DNA of 64,000 nt, from positions 1 through 64,000 of the forward strand of contig NZ_CP111042.1 in the NCBI RefSeq assembly GCF_026248685.1. Direction: 5' to 3'. Within the stretch, counting starts at the first letter, position 1; every line of letters begins with the position of its first letter. Below, in pieces: positions 15,468 through 23,621 of the stretch. The translations under genes and the position numbers were made by a program. The DNA comes from Haladaptatus caseinilyticus. GTDB lineage: Archaea > Halobacteriota > Halobacteria > Halobacteriales > Haladaptataceae. The notes under the pieces are model-generated. The model was given only the letters and a program-made list of their open reading frames with translations. It ran no database searches and was not told the DNA's origin.

Positions 15468-17186
15468 ATGTCAGAAGTTGACAACCGGGATTTGGAAGGC
15501 CCTGAAATTGATAGACGAACAACACTGAAGTTACTCAGCGCAGCAGGGATGACTGGACTTGCTGGATGTACTGGTGGCGACGGTGACGAGTCCGGTGGCA
15601 GCTCAAAAAACGGTGCTGACAATTCCTCAGTGACAATGGGTGGCTCCATCGAGGCTGGCTTCCAGACGGATAATCTGGAATTTCTTGATCCGCACTATGT
15701 TGATAAGGGCGCGCAGATGCAAATTGTTTCCAACGTCTTTAGTGGATTATTGAAACTTGACAAAGATAGTAAAATGGTGGGGGATCTTGCGAAGGATTGG
15801 GAAATCCCCGATAAGAAAACCTACGTGTTTCAACTGCACGAGGGAGTCACGTTTCATAATGGAGATCCATTGAAAGCAGAGCAGGTGAAGTGGTCGCTTG
15901 ATCGTCTCATGGCGGACGAGAAGTCCGAGCACCATGGGAAGGTTACAACCATAGAAAGTGTCGAGGCGACGGGTAGTCATGAGGTAACGATCAAAATGTC
16001 GGAGCCGACTGCACCGTTCTTGGCGTTTATGACCAACGTACCGGGGAGAGCAGGCTCAATCGTACACAAAAATGCGGAAGACGACCCGAAATCGTACAAC
16101 AAGAAACCAATCGGAAGCGGCCCGTTCAAAGTAAAGTCGCGCAGTATGGGAGAATCCATCACGCTTTCCAAATTTGATGACTATTGGGAGACTGACGACA
16201 AAGGAGACCAGCTTCCGTATTTGGATGAAGTAAAGATTCGGCTCATTCCCGAACCATCGACAATGTGGTCAGCTATCACATCCGAAAGCATCCAACATTG
16301 TGCCCAAATCACAGGCCAGTTTGCAAAACAGGGAGAGAACATGAGCGCTCTCAATGTCCGAAAAACTAGTTCCGGCGACTGGTCGTGTATTGCACCGCTT
16401 GGTGCAGATCCTGCAAAATATTCTGAGAAGGCGAAGGTCGCAAGTGGCTATGATAAAATCACAACTAAATGGAAGGGCAAGGATATTCCAACGGCAAACA
16501 AGAAGGTTCGTCAAGCAATTGCGATGGCCATCGACCGGGACGAAATAGTAAAAAAAGCATACTTCGGGTATGCGACTCCCGCACATTCGATTTTCAATCC
16601 GACGATGTCAATCGCTTACGAAAAAGAACCGAAGACTGGCCAGTACCACGACCCAGAGAAGGCAAAGCGACTCTTGGATGAGGCTGGCTATACCGGTAAT
16701 CCCCGGTTCTCATTCAAACTGCTTGGCATGCCCGAGTACAAACGCTGGATGACTATTATCCAACAGCAGCTTTCGGATGTTGGGATTAACGTCGAGCTCG
16801 ATATCCAGCAGCCGTCGTCGTACTGGGATTCAATCTACCGCTATGATCATATGGTGACGACCTACGGTGGATCGACAGATATCGACCCCTATATGACCTG
16901 GTGGAAGCAGCTTGGGACTCCGGATCCCGAGACAAGTCTTGGGGTCTGGCAAAAGAGCATGATGTTTGATAAGAAATTCGATGATGCGCTTCTGAAATCG
17001 TTCAAGACGCCAAAACCAAAGAAGCGTAAACAACACATCCGCAAGGCCGAGGAAGTGTTCCTCGATCAAGCGATGTACACAATGACTGTGTTCATGCTCA
17101 AAGCGAAGATCGACGTTTCGAGTCTCAAAAACGTCGGTATTCAGGCCGGGATGAGCAACTTCCACCAGGCATATCTGGAGAAATAA
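15468..17186 (+). CDS. dppA: Peptide/nickel-type ABC transporter substrate-binding lipoprotein
   Basis: A 572-residue SBP_bac_5 family receptor. The N-terminus has a twin-arginine lipoprotein signal: DRRTTLKLLSAAGMTGLAGC with the lipobox cysteine at residue 34, then a Gly/Ser/Asp linker. The mature domain contains the family pattern FQLHEGVTFHNGDPLKAEQV followed by KWSLDRLM, and later VRQAIAMAIDRDEIVKKAYF and LLDEAGY. It is exported by Tat, anchored outside the membrane, and delivers peptides or similar small solutes to the permeases encoded downstream. It is first in a five-gene operon. Confidence 0.93.
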   Translation: MSEVDNRDLEGPEIDRRTTLKLLSAAGMTGLAGCTGGDGDESGGSSKNGADNSSVTMGGSIEAGFQTDNLEFLDPHYVDKGAQMQIVSNVFSGLLKLDKDSKMVGDLAKDWEIPDKKTYVFQLHEGVTFHNGDPLKAEQVKWSLDRLMADEKSEHHGKVTTIESVEATGSHEVTIKMSEPTAPFLAFMTNVPGRAGSIVHKNAEDDPKSYNKKPIGSGPFKVKSRSMGESITLSKFDDYWETDDKGDQLPYLDEVKIRLIPEPSTMWSAITSESIQHCAQITGQFAKQGENMSALNVRKTSSGDWSCIAPLGADPAKYSEKAKVASGYDKITTKWKGKDIPTANKKVRQAIAMAIDRDEIVKKAYFGYATPAHSIFNPTMSIAYEKEPKTGQYHDPEKAKRLLDEAGYTGNPRFSFKLLGMPEYKRWMTIIQQQLSDVGINVELDIQQPSSYWDSIYRYDHMVTTYGGSTDIDPYMTWWKQLGTPDPETSLGVWQKSMMFDKKFDDALLKSFKTPKPKKRKQHIRKAEEVFLDQAMYTMTVFMLKAKIDVSSLKNVGIQAGMSNFHQAYLEK

Positions 17187-17220
17187 TGGTATCGACCATT
17201 TCTCTCGTTGTAATCCTCCC

Positions 17221-17228
17221 AGGAGGTG
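17221..17228 (+). promoter_or_regulatory. Strong Shine-Dalgarno AGGAGGTG before dppB
   Basis: A full-length anti-16S match 6 bp upstream of the ATG at 17235. It decides the dppB start against the in-frame GTG at 17226, which lies inside the site. Such strong sites mark genes internal to operons in haloarchaea. Confidence 0.7.
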
Positions 17229-17234
17229 CCTAGC

Positions 17235-18194
17235 ATGGGAATGCAGCGGTATCTCGCGAAGCGGATATTCCACGCTTTCGTCGTCATCTATGTCGTCGCG
17301 ACGGTTGTGTTCGTCGCCGTTCGCTCGATTCCTGGTGACCCAGCCCGTCTGATGCTGGGTGGTGACGCCGATCCACAGGCGCTCGCAGCGGTTAGACAGG
17401 AACTCGGGCTCAATCAGCCAATATATGTCCAATATATACGGTGGCTTGGCGAACTCGTACAGGGTGATTTTGGTGAATCGATCCATACCCAACAGAGTGT
17501 TATCACGATGCTCGTTGACGTCGCAGAGCCGACGCTGTCAATTGCTCTACTTGGAATGTTGATTGCGATCTGTATTGCAGTACCCGCTGGTATCATCAGC
17601 GCCATCCACCGATACTCCACGGAAGACTATCTTGCGACGCTCATTTCCTTTTTCGGCATTAGCATGCCGGGATTTTGGATTGGAATCCTACTGATTCTGG
17701 GTATCGGGACTCGTTTTGAAGCCATTCCGTCATTCGGATACGTCCCACTCTCAGACGGAATTGTTCCGTGGTTTAAACACATCCTCCTTCCGGCAATTGC
17801 AGTTGGCCTGCCATATGGCGGGATTCTCATGCGCATGACCCGATCTTCGATGCTAGAAGTGCTAAATGAAGATTATATGCGAACGGCTCGAGCGAAAGGA
17901 CTCTCTCCACGACTCGTGCTGTTCAAGCATGGATTCCAAAACGCGCTCATGCCAGTTGTCACAATCGCTGGAATTCTGTTGGCTGTTGTCCTCGGTGGTG
18001 TCGTCGCGGTCGAGATCGTCTTCGGCATTCAAGGACTTGGCCGGCTGCTCATTAGTTCAATCAACCGACGTGACTTCCCAGTGGTGCAGGGTACCGTTAT
18101 TATCATCTCGTTTGTGTTTGTGTTCATGAATCTCATTGTCGACATGCTATACACAGTCATCAATCCCAAAATCAAGTACGGAGGTAGTGAATAA
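17235..18194 (+). CDS. dppB: Peptide ABC transporter permease, DppB type
   Basis: A 319-residue inner permease subunit. It begins MGMQRYLAKRIFHAFVVIYV with the usual first membrane span, followed by RSIPGDPARLMLGGDADPQA, a periplasm-side segment typical of DppB. Several spans follow. The EAA loop that contacts the ATPases is RTARAKGLSPRLVLFKHGFQ (about 215-235). The C-terminal end VDMLYTVINPKIKYGG is characteristic. The stop codon shares one base with the start of dppC. Confidence 0.93.
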   Translation: MGMQRYLAKRIFHAFVVIYVVATVVFVAVRSIPGDPARLMLGGDADPQALAAVRQELGLNQPIYVQYIRWLGELVQGDFGESIHTQQSVITMLVDVAEPTLSIALLGMLIAICIAVPAGIISAIHRYSTEDYLATLISFFGISMPGFWIGILLILGIGTRFEAIPSFGYVPLSDGIVPWFKHILLPAIAVGLPYGGILMRMTRSSMLEVLNEDYMRTARAKGLSPRLVLFKHGFQNALMPVVTIAGILLAVVLGGVVAVEIVFGIQGLGRLLISSINRRDFPVVQGTVIIISFVFVFMNLIVDMLYTVINPKIKYGGSE

Positions 18195-19105
18195 TGATGT
18201 CGATACTTTCCATTGTCGGGCATGACTCCGATGGAGCAACGGTGTTCGGTATTCGAACAGACCTCATTGAACGCCTTGTAGACACTATCAAACGGGACTT
18301 CAAAGCAAAAATAGGGCTCACAATTGTCCTTACGTTCCTTGCCGCAGCGATTTTCGCGCCCGAACTCGCACCGTTCGACCCGATGGTACAGGAGTTCGAG
18401 ATGCTTCAAGCACCCACACTTACTGGTGATCATCCGCTCGGGACGGATTCATACGGCAGAGATCTCTTATCAAGGATCATGTACGGCGCACGGATCAGTT
18501 TACTTGTCGGCATCGGTGCTGTCTCCGTTGGTGCATTTGCCGGTGTTACGATCGGCCTGATTGCTGGCTACTACGGAAATTGGATCGACGATGTATTGAT
18601 GCGCATTATCGACGTTATGTGGGCTTTCCCGTGGTTGCTCATCGCGATCATGCTCGTCGCGATCTTTGGCCAGAGTCTCTGGAATGTTATTTTTGCAGTC
18701 GGGTTCGCATACATTGACGACTTCGCTCGAATCACACGTGGTGAAGTACTTTCGATTCGGGAAGAAGAGTACACGCTCGCCGCAAAAAGCGTCGGATTGG
18801 GTGACTTCCAGATCATCGCCGAAGAGGTGCTTCCGAATACCGTTGCACCACTTATCGTCCAATTTACCGTTCTAGTTGCTCGTGCGATGCTTGCAGAGGC
18901 GACACTCTCTTTCCTCGGGTTAGGTGTCAAGCCAACCACGCCGACTTGGGGAGCACTTCTCGGACAAGGTAGAAATTTCCTCACCCAGGCGTGGTGGATC
19001 TCCGTGATTCCCGGGTTGATGATCATGATTACCGTTCTTGGCATCAACCTCTTTGGTGACGCACTCAGGGACGCCTTTGACGTGAAAGATGATGGGGGTG
19101 CCTGA
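18194..19105 (+). CDS. dppC: Peptide ABC transporter permease, DppC type
   Basis: A 303-residue second permease. The N-terminal about 40 residues are cytoplasmic, then comes LTIVLTFLAAAIFAPELAPF and the family marker GDHPLGTDSYGRDLLSRIMY (about 76-95). The EAA loop is YTLAAKSVGLGDFQIIAEEV. The end NLFGDALRDAFDVK is typical of DppC. It overlaps dppB by one base and is followed one base later by dppD, so the operon is tightly coupled. Confidence 0.93.
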   Translation: MMSILSIVGHDSDGATVFGIRTDLIERLVDTIKRDFKAKIGLTIVLTFLAAAIFAPELAPFDPMVQEFEMLQAPTLTGDHPLGTDSYGRDLLSRIMYGARISLLVGIGAVSVGAFAGVTIGLIAGYYGNWIDDVLMRIIDVMWAFPWLLIAIMLVAIFGQSLWNVIFAVGFAYIDDFARITRGEVLSIREEEYTLAAKSVGLGDFQIIAEEVLPNTVAPLIVQFTVLVARAMLAEATLSFLGLGVKPTTPTWGALLGQGRNFLTQAWWISVIPGLMIMITVLGINLFGDALRDAFDVKDDGGA

Positions 19106-19106
19106 T

Positions 19107-20279
19107 ATGAACGATGAGCCATTACTAGAGGTTCGCAACCTTCGCACGAGTTTCGAAACTGAACGGGGAACTGTCGACGCTGTTGATGGGATTTCGTTCG
19201 AAATCTATCCTGGGGAAGTGTTCGGCATGGTTGGCGAGAGTGGGTCGGGAAAATCCGTCACAGCACTCTCGCTACTCCAGTTGCTTGATTCGAATAGCAC
19301 CGTCGAGGCCGACGCCGTCCGGTTCAAGGGTGAAAACCTCCTTGCCAAATCCGATGCTGAGATGCAAGACGTTCGTAGCGGCGAGATCAGCATGATATTC
19401 CAGGATCCGTCGACGTCTCTTAATCCGGTAATGACGATTGGCGAGCAAATTGCCGAAGTCTATCGGCAGCACGCTAGTTCAGCTGAATCCGGTGGGTTCT
19501 GGCCAGAGATGAAACGAAAGTATGTGTCTGGCACCAGTACAGAGAGTGAATCATGGCAGCGTGCCATCAAATTGCTCGACACAGTTGGCATTCCTGATCC
19601 GGAAGTGCGTGCCACTGAATATCCCCATCAGCTTTCAGGCGGAATGCGTCAGCGCGTCGTTATCGCACAGGCACTCGCTGGCGACCCCGAGCTCATAATC
19701 GCGGACGAACCGACTACTGCACTTGACGTGAGCATCGAAGCGCAAATCCTAAACGAACTCGTCGATCTCAAGAACGACTACGATGTCTCAGTAATGCTCA
19801 TCACCCACGATATGGGGGTTGTCAGAGAGACATGCGATCGTGTCGCGGTGATGTATGCCGGTGAACTAATGGAGCAGGCAATGGATGATGACCTCTTTGC
19901 AGAACCACACCACCCCTATACGCAGGGACTGTTGAGCTCTATCCCCCGAATTACGGACGACCGTGAATGGTTGGACGTTATCGAAGGAACTGTTCCGGAT
20001 CTCATCGACAAGCCTGCGGGCTGTCCATTCCGAGACCGATGTGATCGAGCGTTCGAAATGTGTGACCACCCACTCGTTGGGTACGATGTAAATTCGGATA
20101 TCAACTCCGAACCTAGCGGACACACAGCATATTGCCATCTACACAACGGTCACGTTGAAACCAACGCGGATGGCCACGCGGTTCACATCAATGAGGGTGC
20201 ACGTGCGGAAGTTGAATCCAAACGAGTCGAGGTAAAGAGCGATGAAATGGCACGAGCAGATGGCGGTGATACCCAATGA
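19107..20279 (+). CDS. dppD: Peptide ABC transporter ATP-binding protein, DppD type
   Basis: A 390-residue ATPase. Motifs in order: Walker A GESGSGKS, Q-loop MIFQDPST, signature LSGGMRQR, Walker B LIIADEPTTALD, switch His in LITHDMGVV. The C-terminal oligopeptide-specific extension contains the Cys pattern GCPFRDRCDRAFEMC. ATG 19107 is preferred to 19089, which lies inside dppC. An unusual about 35-residue insertion (QHASSAESGGFWPEMKRKYV region) lies between Q-loop and signature. The Asp/Glu/His-rich tail is longer than usual. The stop overlaps the next start (ATGA). Confidence 0.92.
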   Translation: MNDEPLLEVRNLRTSFETERGTVDAVDGISFEIYPGEVFGMVGESGSGKSVTALSLLQLLDSNSTVEADAVRFKGENLLAKSDAEMQDVRSGEISMIFQDPSTSLNPVMTIGEQIAEVYRQHASSAESGGFWPEMKRKYVSGTSTESESWQRAIKLLDTVGIPDPEVRATEYPHQLSGGMRQRVVIAQALAGDPELIIADEPTTALDVSIEAQILNELVDLKNDYDVSVMLITHDMGVVRETCDRVAVMYAGELMEQAMDDDLFAEPHHPYTQGLLSSIPRITDDREWLDVIEGTVPDLIDKPAGCPFRDRCDRAFEMCDHPLVGYDVNSDINSEPSGHTAYCHLHNGHVETNADGHAVHINEGARAEVESKRVEVKSDEMARADGGDTQ

Positions 20280-21433
20280 GTTCAGAGACAACTCTGATAG
20301 ATGAAGAAAAACGTGAACTACCAAAAAGTGAACCGTTGTTTCACGCAACAGGTGTGAAAAAACACTTTTCGACCGATACGGGGCTTATTGACCGCCTCAT
20401 TGGTGATGATAAATCGGTGAAAGCGGTTGATGACGTCGATATCATGGTTGGATACGAAGAAACACTCGGCCTCGTCGGTGAGTCTGGTTGCGGCAAAACA
20501 ACGCTAGGGCGGGTTCTGTCCCGACTTTATGAGCCAACGGACGGAACGCTTACGTTCGAGGGGAAAGATATAACCACTCTCGAAGGTAAAGCACTGAAAA
20601 ATCTGCGGAAAAATATACAAGTAATCTTTCAAGACCCGCTGTCTTCACTCAACCCACGAAAGACTGTTGGTGAGATCGTCGAAAAGCCCCTCAAAGTACA
20701 CGATATCGAAACAGAACAGGGAACACGTGCGCGTGTCGGTGAATTGTTCAAAGAAGTTGGTCTTCGAAAATCTCACTTAGATCGCTATCCACACGAATTC
20801 TCCGGTGGTCAGCGCCAACGCGTTGGTATTGCACGTGCCCTTGCTGTTGAGCCCAAATTGATCATTGCAGACGAACCAGTTTCGGCATTGGACGTTTCTG
20901 TGCAAGCTCAAATCATTAATCTCTTGAAACGCCTACAAAAGGAGTACGGGCTCTCTTACCTCTTCATTGCTCATGATCTCTCTGTTGTCAAGCACATCTC
21001 CGATCGTGTCGCGGTGATGTATCTGGGCAATATCGTCGAAACGGGTCCAACAGCATACATTTACGATAATCCTCAGCATCCCTACACTCGGGCACTATTG
21101 AACTCGATTCCGAACATTGCGGGTGATGGGTCAGTGCGCGAAAATCCGCTATCGGGCACACCCCCAAGCCCCATCGATCCTCCTGAAGGTTGTCCGTTTC
21201 ACACGCGCTGTCCAGAGTATATTGGAGGCGAATGCGATGGGTCGAAGCCTGAACTTCAGTCGGTAGCCCACGCAACTGGAACCATTGGGCAGACAATGGC
21301 ACCCGAGGAGGAAATAGAGAGGATCGATGAAAGACAAGCCCATCTCGCCTCCTGTCACTGGTTAGAACACCCTGCAAACGAACGGCGTGCACAGGATCCA
21401 TATGCTGATGAGAGCGGTAGGGATTGGAAATGA
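20276..21433 (+). CDS. dppF: Peptide ABC transporter ATP-binding protein, DppF type
   Basis: A 385-residue partner ATPase. Walker A GESGCGKTTLGRVL, Q-loop VIFQDPLSSLNPRKTVGEIV, signature FSGGQRQRVGIARAL, Walker B LIIADEPVSALDVS and switch His FIAHDLSVV are all present. The C-terminus carries the family Cys motif GCPFHTRCPEYIGGEC. It forms the heterodimeric motor with DppD and completes a five-gene importer. It is coupled by a 4-base overlap. Confidence 0.93.
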   Translation: MSSETTLIDEEKRELPKSEPLFHATGVKKHFSTDTGLIDRLIGDDKSVKAVDDVDIMVGYEETLGLVGESGCGKTTLGRVLSRLYEPTDGTLTFEGKDITTLEGKALKNLRKNIQVIFQDPLSSLNPRKTVGEIVEKPLKVHDIETEQGTRARVGELFKEVGLRKSHLDRYPHEFSGGQRQRVGIARALAVEPKLIIADEPVSALDVSVQAQIINLLKRLQKEYGLSYLFIAHDLSVVKHISDRVAVMYLGNIVETGPTAYIYDNPQHPYTRALLNSIPNIAGDGSVRENPLSGTPPSPIDPPEGCPFHTRCPEYIGGECDGSKPELQSVAHATGTIGQTMAPEEEIERIDERQAHLASCHWLEHPANERRAQDPYADESGRDWK

Positions 21434-21455
21434 GTCGTAGTGAGGTGTCATTGAT

Positions 21456-21488
21456 ATGGTTGTTGAATATTTCGATGCTGAAGACTGA
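21456..21488 (+). other. Short leader frame before the MFS gene
   Basis: The 77-bp gap holds a 10-codon frame (MVVEYFDAED, stop). A further run of Met codons (21492-21510) ends in a TAA directly before the ATG of the transporter. This may be incidental, or a translational-coupling leader. No conservation can be judged. Confidence 0.2.
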
Positions 21489-21510
21489 AATGATGATGGT
21501 GGGCTGCTAA

Positions 21511-22800
21511 ATGGCTTCTGATAGCAGTAAGGACTACGCACAGCGTGCTCGCGAACAACTCGGCTTTTCGCGCTGGTGGCTCATTGTTGCCGCAGCGATA
21601 GCGATGGCTGTCGTCAGTCCATATCAGTACGTTTGGTCTTCGATCGAGGGCCCGTTAGCGAGGGATCTCGACATCCCTCTCACCCAACTTGGGCTGGTTT
21701 TCGCGCTCTTTGTCATCTTCCAGTCTGGATCACAGTTCCCGGTCGGATGGTGGCGTGACCGACACGGACCACGAGAGATAACACTTGCTGCAGCCGCGCT
21801 CGCCGGTGGTAGCTATTTCGGGCTTGCTTATTCGACAGCGATCTGGCAACTGTATGTCCTATACTCACTTGGTGCGATTGGTGTGGGTATCGTCTATACG
21901 GTCTCAGTGAATACGGCATTGAAATGGTTTCCTGACCGACGTGGTCTTACCACAGGTGCTGGGACGATGGCATTTGCAGGTGGTGCCGCACTCTTTGTTC
22001 CCTACGTTCGCGCAAATGCTTCCATCGGCGGCTATAGCGAGGTGCTACGGAACATGGGATTCGTCATCGGTATCGCCATTTTCATCGCTGCATTTGTTTT
22101 GCGTGACCCCCCGGCAAACTGGTGTTCTCAGGGTGACGTAGGTGAAAAGCACTACTCTCGGCAAGATTATAGTTGGCGCGAGGTTCTTGGTACGTGGCAG
22201 TTCTGGGTAATGTACGGAATTTTCGTCGCGGTGAGCGGGGCAGGATTAATGCTTACGGCGAAGATCGTCTTGTTCGCTCAACAGATGGAGCTGAATGCGG
22301 TGACGGCTACGATGTCGGCGACGTTCCTACCCATCGCTGGTGGTGTCGGCCGTCTCTTATTAGGAGACCTTTCCGACCGATTGGATCGGCAGAAGGCAAT
22401 GGCAGCGTCGTTTACGCTCTGTGGTCTTGGTTTGTTTGCTGTCGTCTGGTTCGGGCAAACGAACTCGAGTCTTGGCTTTATTATCTCAGTTATGATAGCG
22501 ACATTTTTCTGGAGCCCTCAGTACACGCTTTTTCCAAGTCTCGTGGCTGATTATTACGGTGAGACTCATTCTTCAGCTAATTATGCACTCCTCTACTCGG
22601 GCAAAATGTGGGGCGGCGTTTTCGGTGGTGCAATTACTGCATGGCTTGCTACGGCAACGAGTTGGGCCATTGTATTCAGTATCGGCGGTGTGTTCGCCGT
22701 CTGTGGTGGTTTGGCCGCGCTCGTTTTGCGTTCACCGACGAACAATTCACAGCCCACCAGTGAGGTTGTTCGCTCACCCGCGCCAGGGGGCGACGAATAA
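21511..22800 (+). CDS. OFA-type major facilitator transporter
   Basis: A 429-residue, about 12-span MFS protein resembling the oxalate/formate antiporter group. Markers: MAVVSPYQYVWSSIEGPLAR in the first span and loop, the MFS loop motif GWWRDRHGPREITL between spans 2 and 3, and NTALKWFPDRRGLTTGAGTM typical of OFA proteins. The repeated loop motif in the second half is GDLSDRLDRQKAM. It is probably a proton- or anion-coupled carrier for small carboxylates; the substrate is not readable. It follows the dpp operon on the same strand but has a 77-bp gap. Confidence 0.85.
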   Translation: MASDSSKDYAQRAREQLGFSRWWLIVAAAIAMAVVSPYQYVWSSIEGPLARDLDIPLTQLGLVFALFVIFQSGSQFPVGWWRDRHGPREITLAAAALAGGSYFGLAYSTAIWQLYVLYSLGAIGVGIVYTVSVNTALKWFPDRRGLTTGAGTMAFAGGAALFVPYVRANASIGGYSEVLRNMGFVIGIAIFIAAFVLRDPPANWCSQGDVGEKHYSRQDYSWREVLGTWQFWVMYGIFVAVSGAGLMLTAKIVLFAQQMELNAVTATMSATFLPIAGGVGRLLLGDLSDRLDRQKAMAASFTLCGLGLFAVVWFGQTNSSLGFIISVMIATFFWSPQYTLFPSLVADYYGETHSSANYALLYSGKMWGGVFGGAITAWLATATSWAIVFSIGGVFAVCGGLAALVLRSPTNNSQPTSEVVRSPAPGGDE

Positions 22801-22823
22801 TCGATTGACCACTGATCGAGAGA

Positions 22824-23474
22824 ATGGCACAATCGCCGCTGTTCGAGCCTATCACGGATATTTCCGAGGTAGTATAGATTCGGCTCGAACACGAAACCCA
22901 CTACAATTGGATAGCGTTCGTGCCGTTACGTGATTCGGACGCTGGTGCGTTAACGAAGTACTTCGGGAAGGTTGCTGGGGAGGACGAGTACAAGTATCGG
23001 GGCATCGAGTGTCGCCAACGGAGGACGCTGTCGTATATCGATGCAGCGCAGAAAGCGTTGATTCGAGCGGTGAATGAGTACCGTGATCCGGAGGAGGTTT
23101 GTGAGGAATTGCGGTCCTGGGTCGATCGCCTTGAACGTGGGGCGGTCGATCCGAATGAGTTGGTGATTACGAATCGGGTTTCGAAGAAACAGGAGGACTA
23201 CACGCAGTCGACGCAGAGTGTAGCAGCGCTGGAGCGGGCGGCTGATCTGGGGTTGGCGCGTGCACCCGGTCAGAGTGTATCGTATGTGGTGGTGGACGAT
23301 TCGAAGAAATCTCGGGAGCGGGTGATGTTGGCGAGTGAGTATGATCTCGGGTTTTATCGGGAATTGTTGGTTCGTGCGGCAGCGAGTGTGGTGTCACCGC
23401 TTAGGTGGCGTGAGTCGGATATTGAAAAGGAGTTAAAAGAGTATACTGAATCCAGTTTGGCGTCTTTCGGGTAA
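22824..23474 (+). pseudogene. C-terminal remnant of PolB2-type DNA polymerase (longest copy)
   Basis: About 215 codons, with an in-frame TAG at 22875, encode the end of a haloarchaeal family B polymerase: WIAFVPLRDSDAGALTKYFG, GIECRQRRTLSYIDAAQKAL, LERGAVDPNELVITNRVSKK, SVAALERAADLGLARAPGQS, ending ASVVSPLRWRESDIEKELKE. The exonuclease and palm domains are missing, so no polymerase activity is possible. The segment upstream (SPLFEPITDISEVV) still matches the longer polymerase. Related remnants lie at 7201 and 36420, all on the plus strand. Confidence 0.75.
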
Positions 23475-23621
23475 AACGACTATTTGATTGCCATAATCAT
23501 TTGCCTTGCCGTTACATGACCCTGTTTCTTTCATTTTGCACTATCCCTATGGTCTCAAAACCAGTGTTGAGTGGTTTCTTTTGACAGAATATTTTTGCAC
23601 GTCCATGCTTTCATAGGGGGT

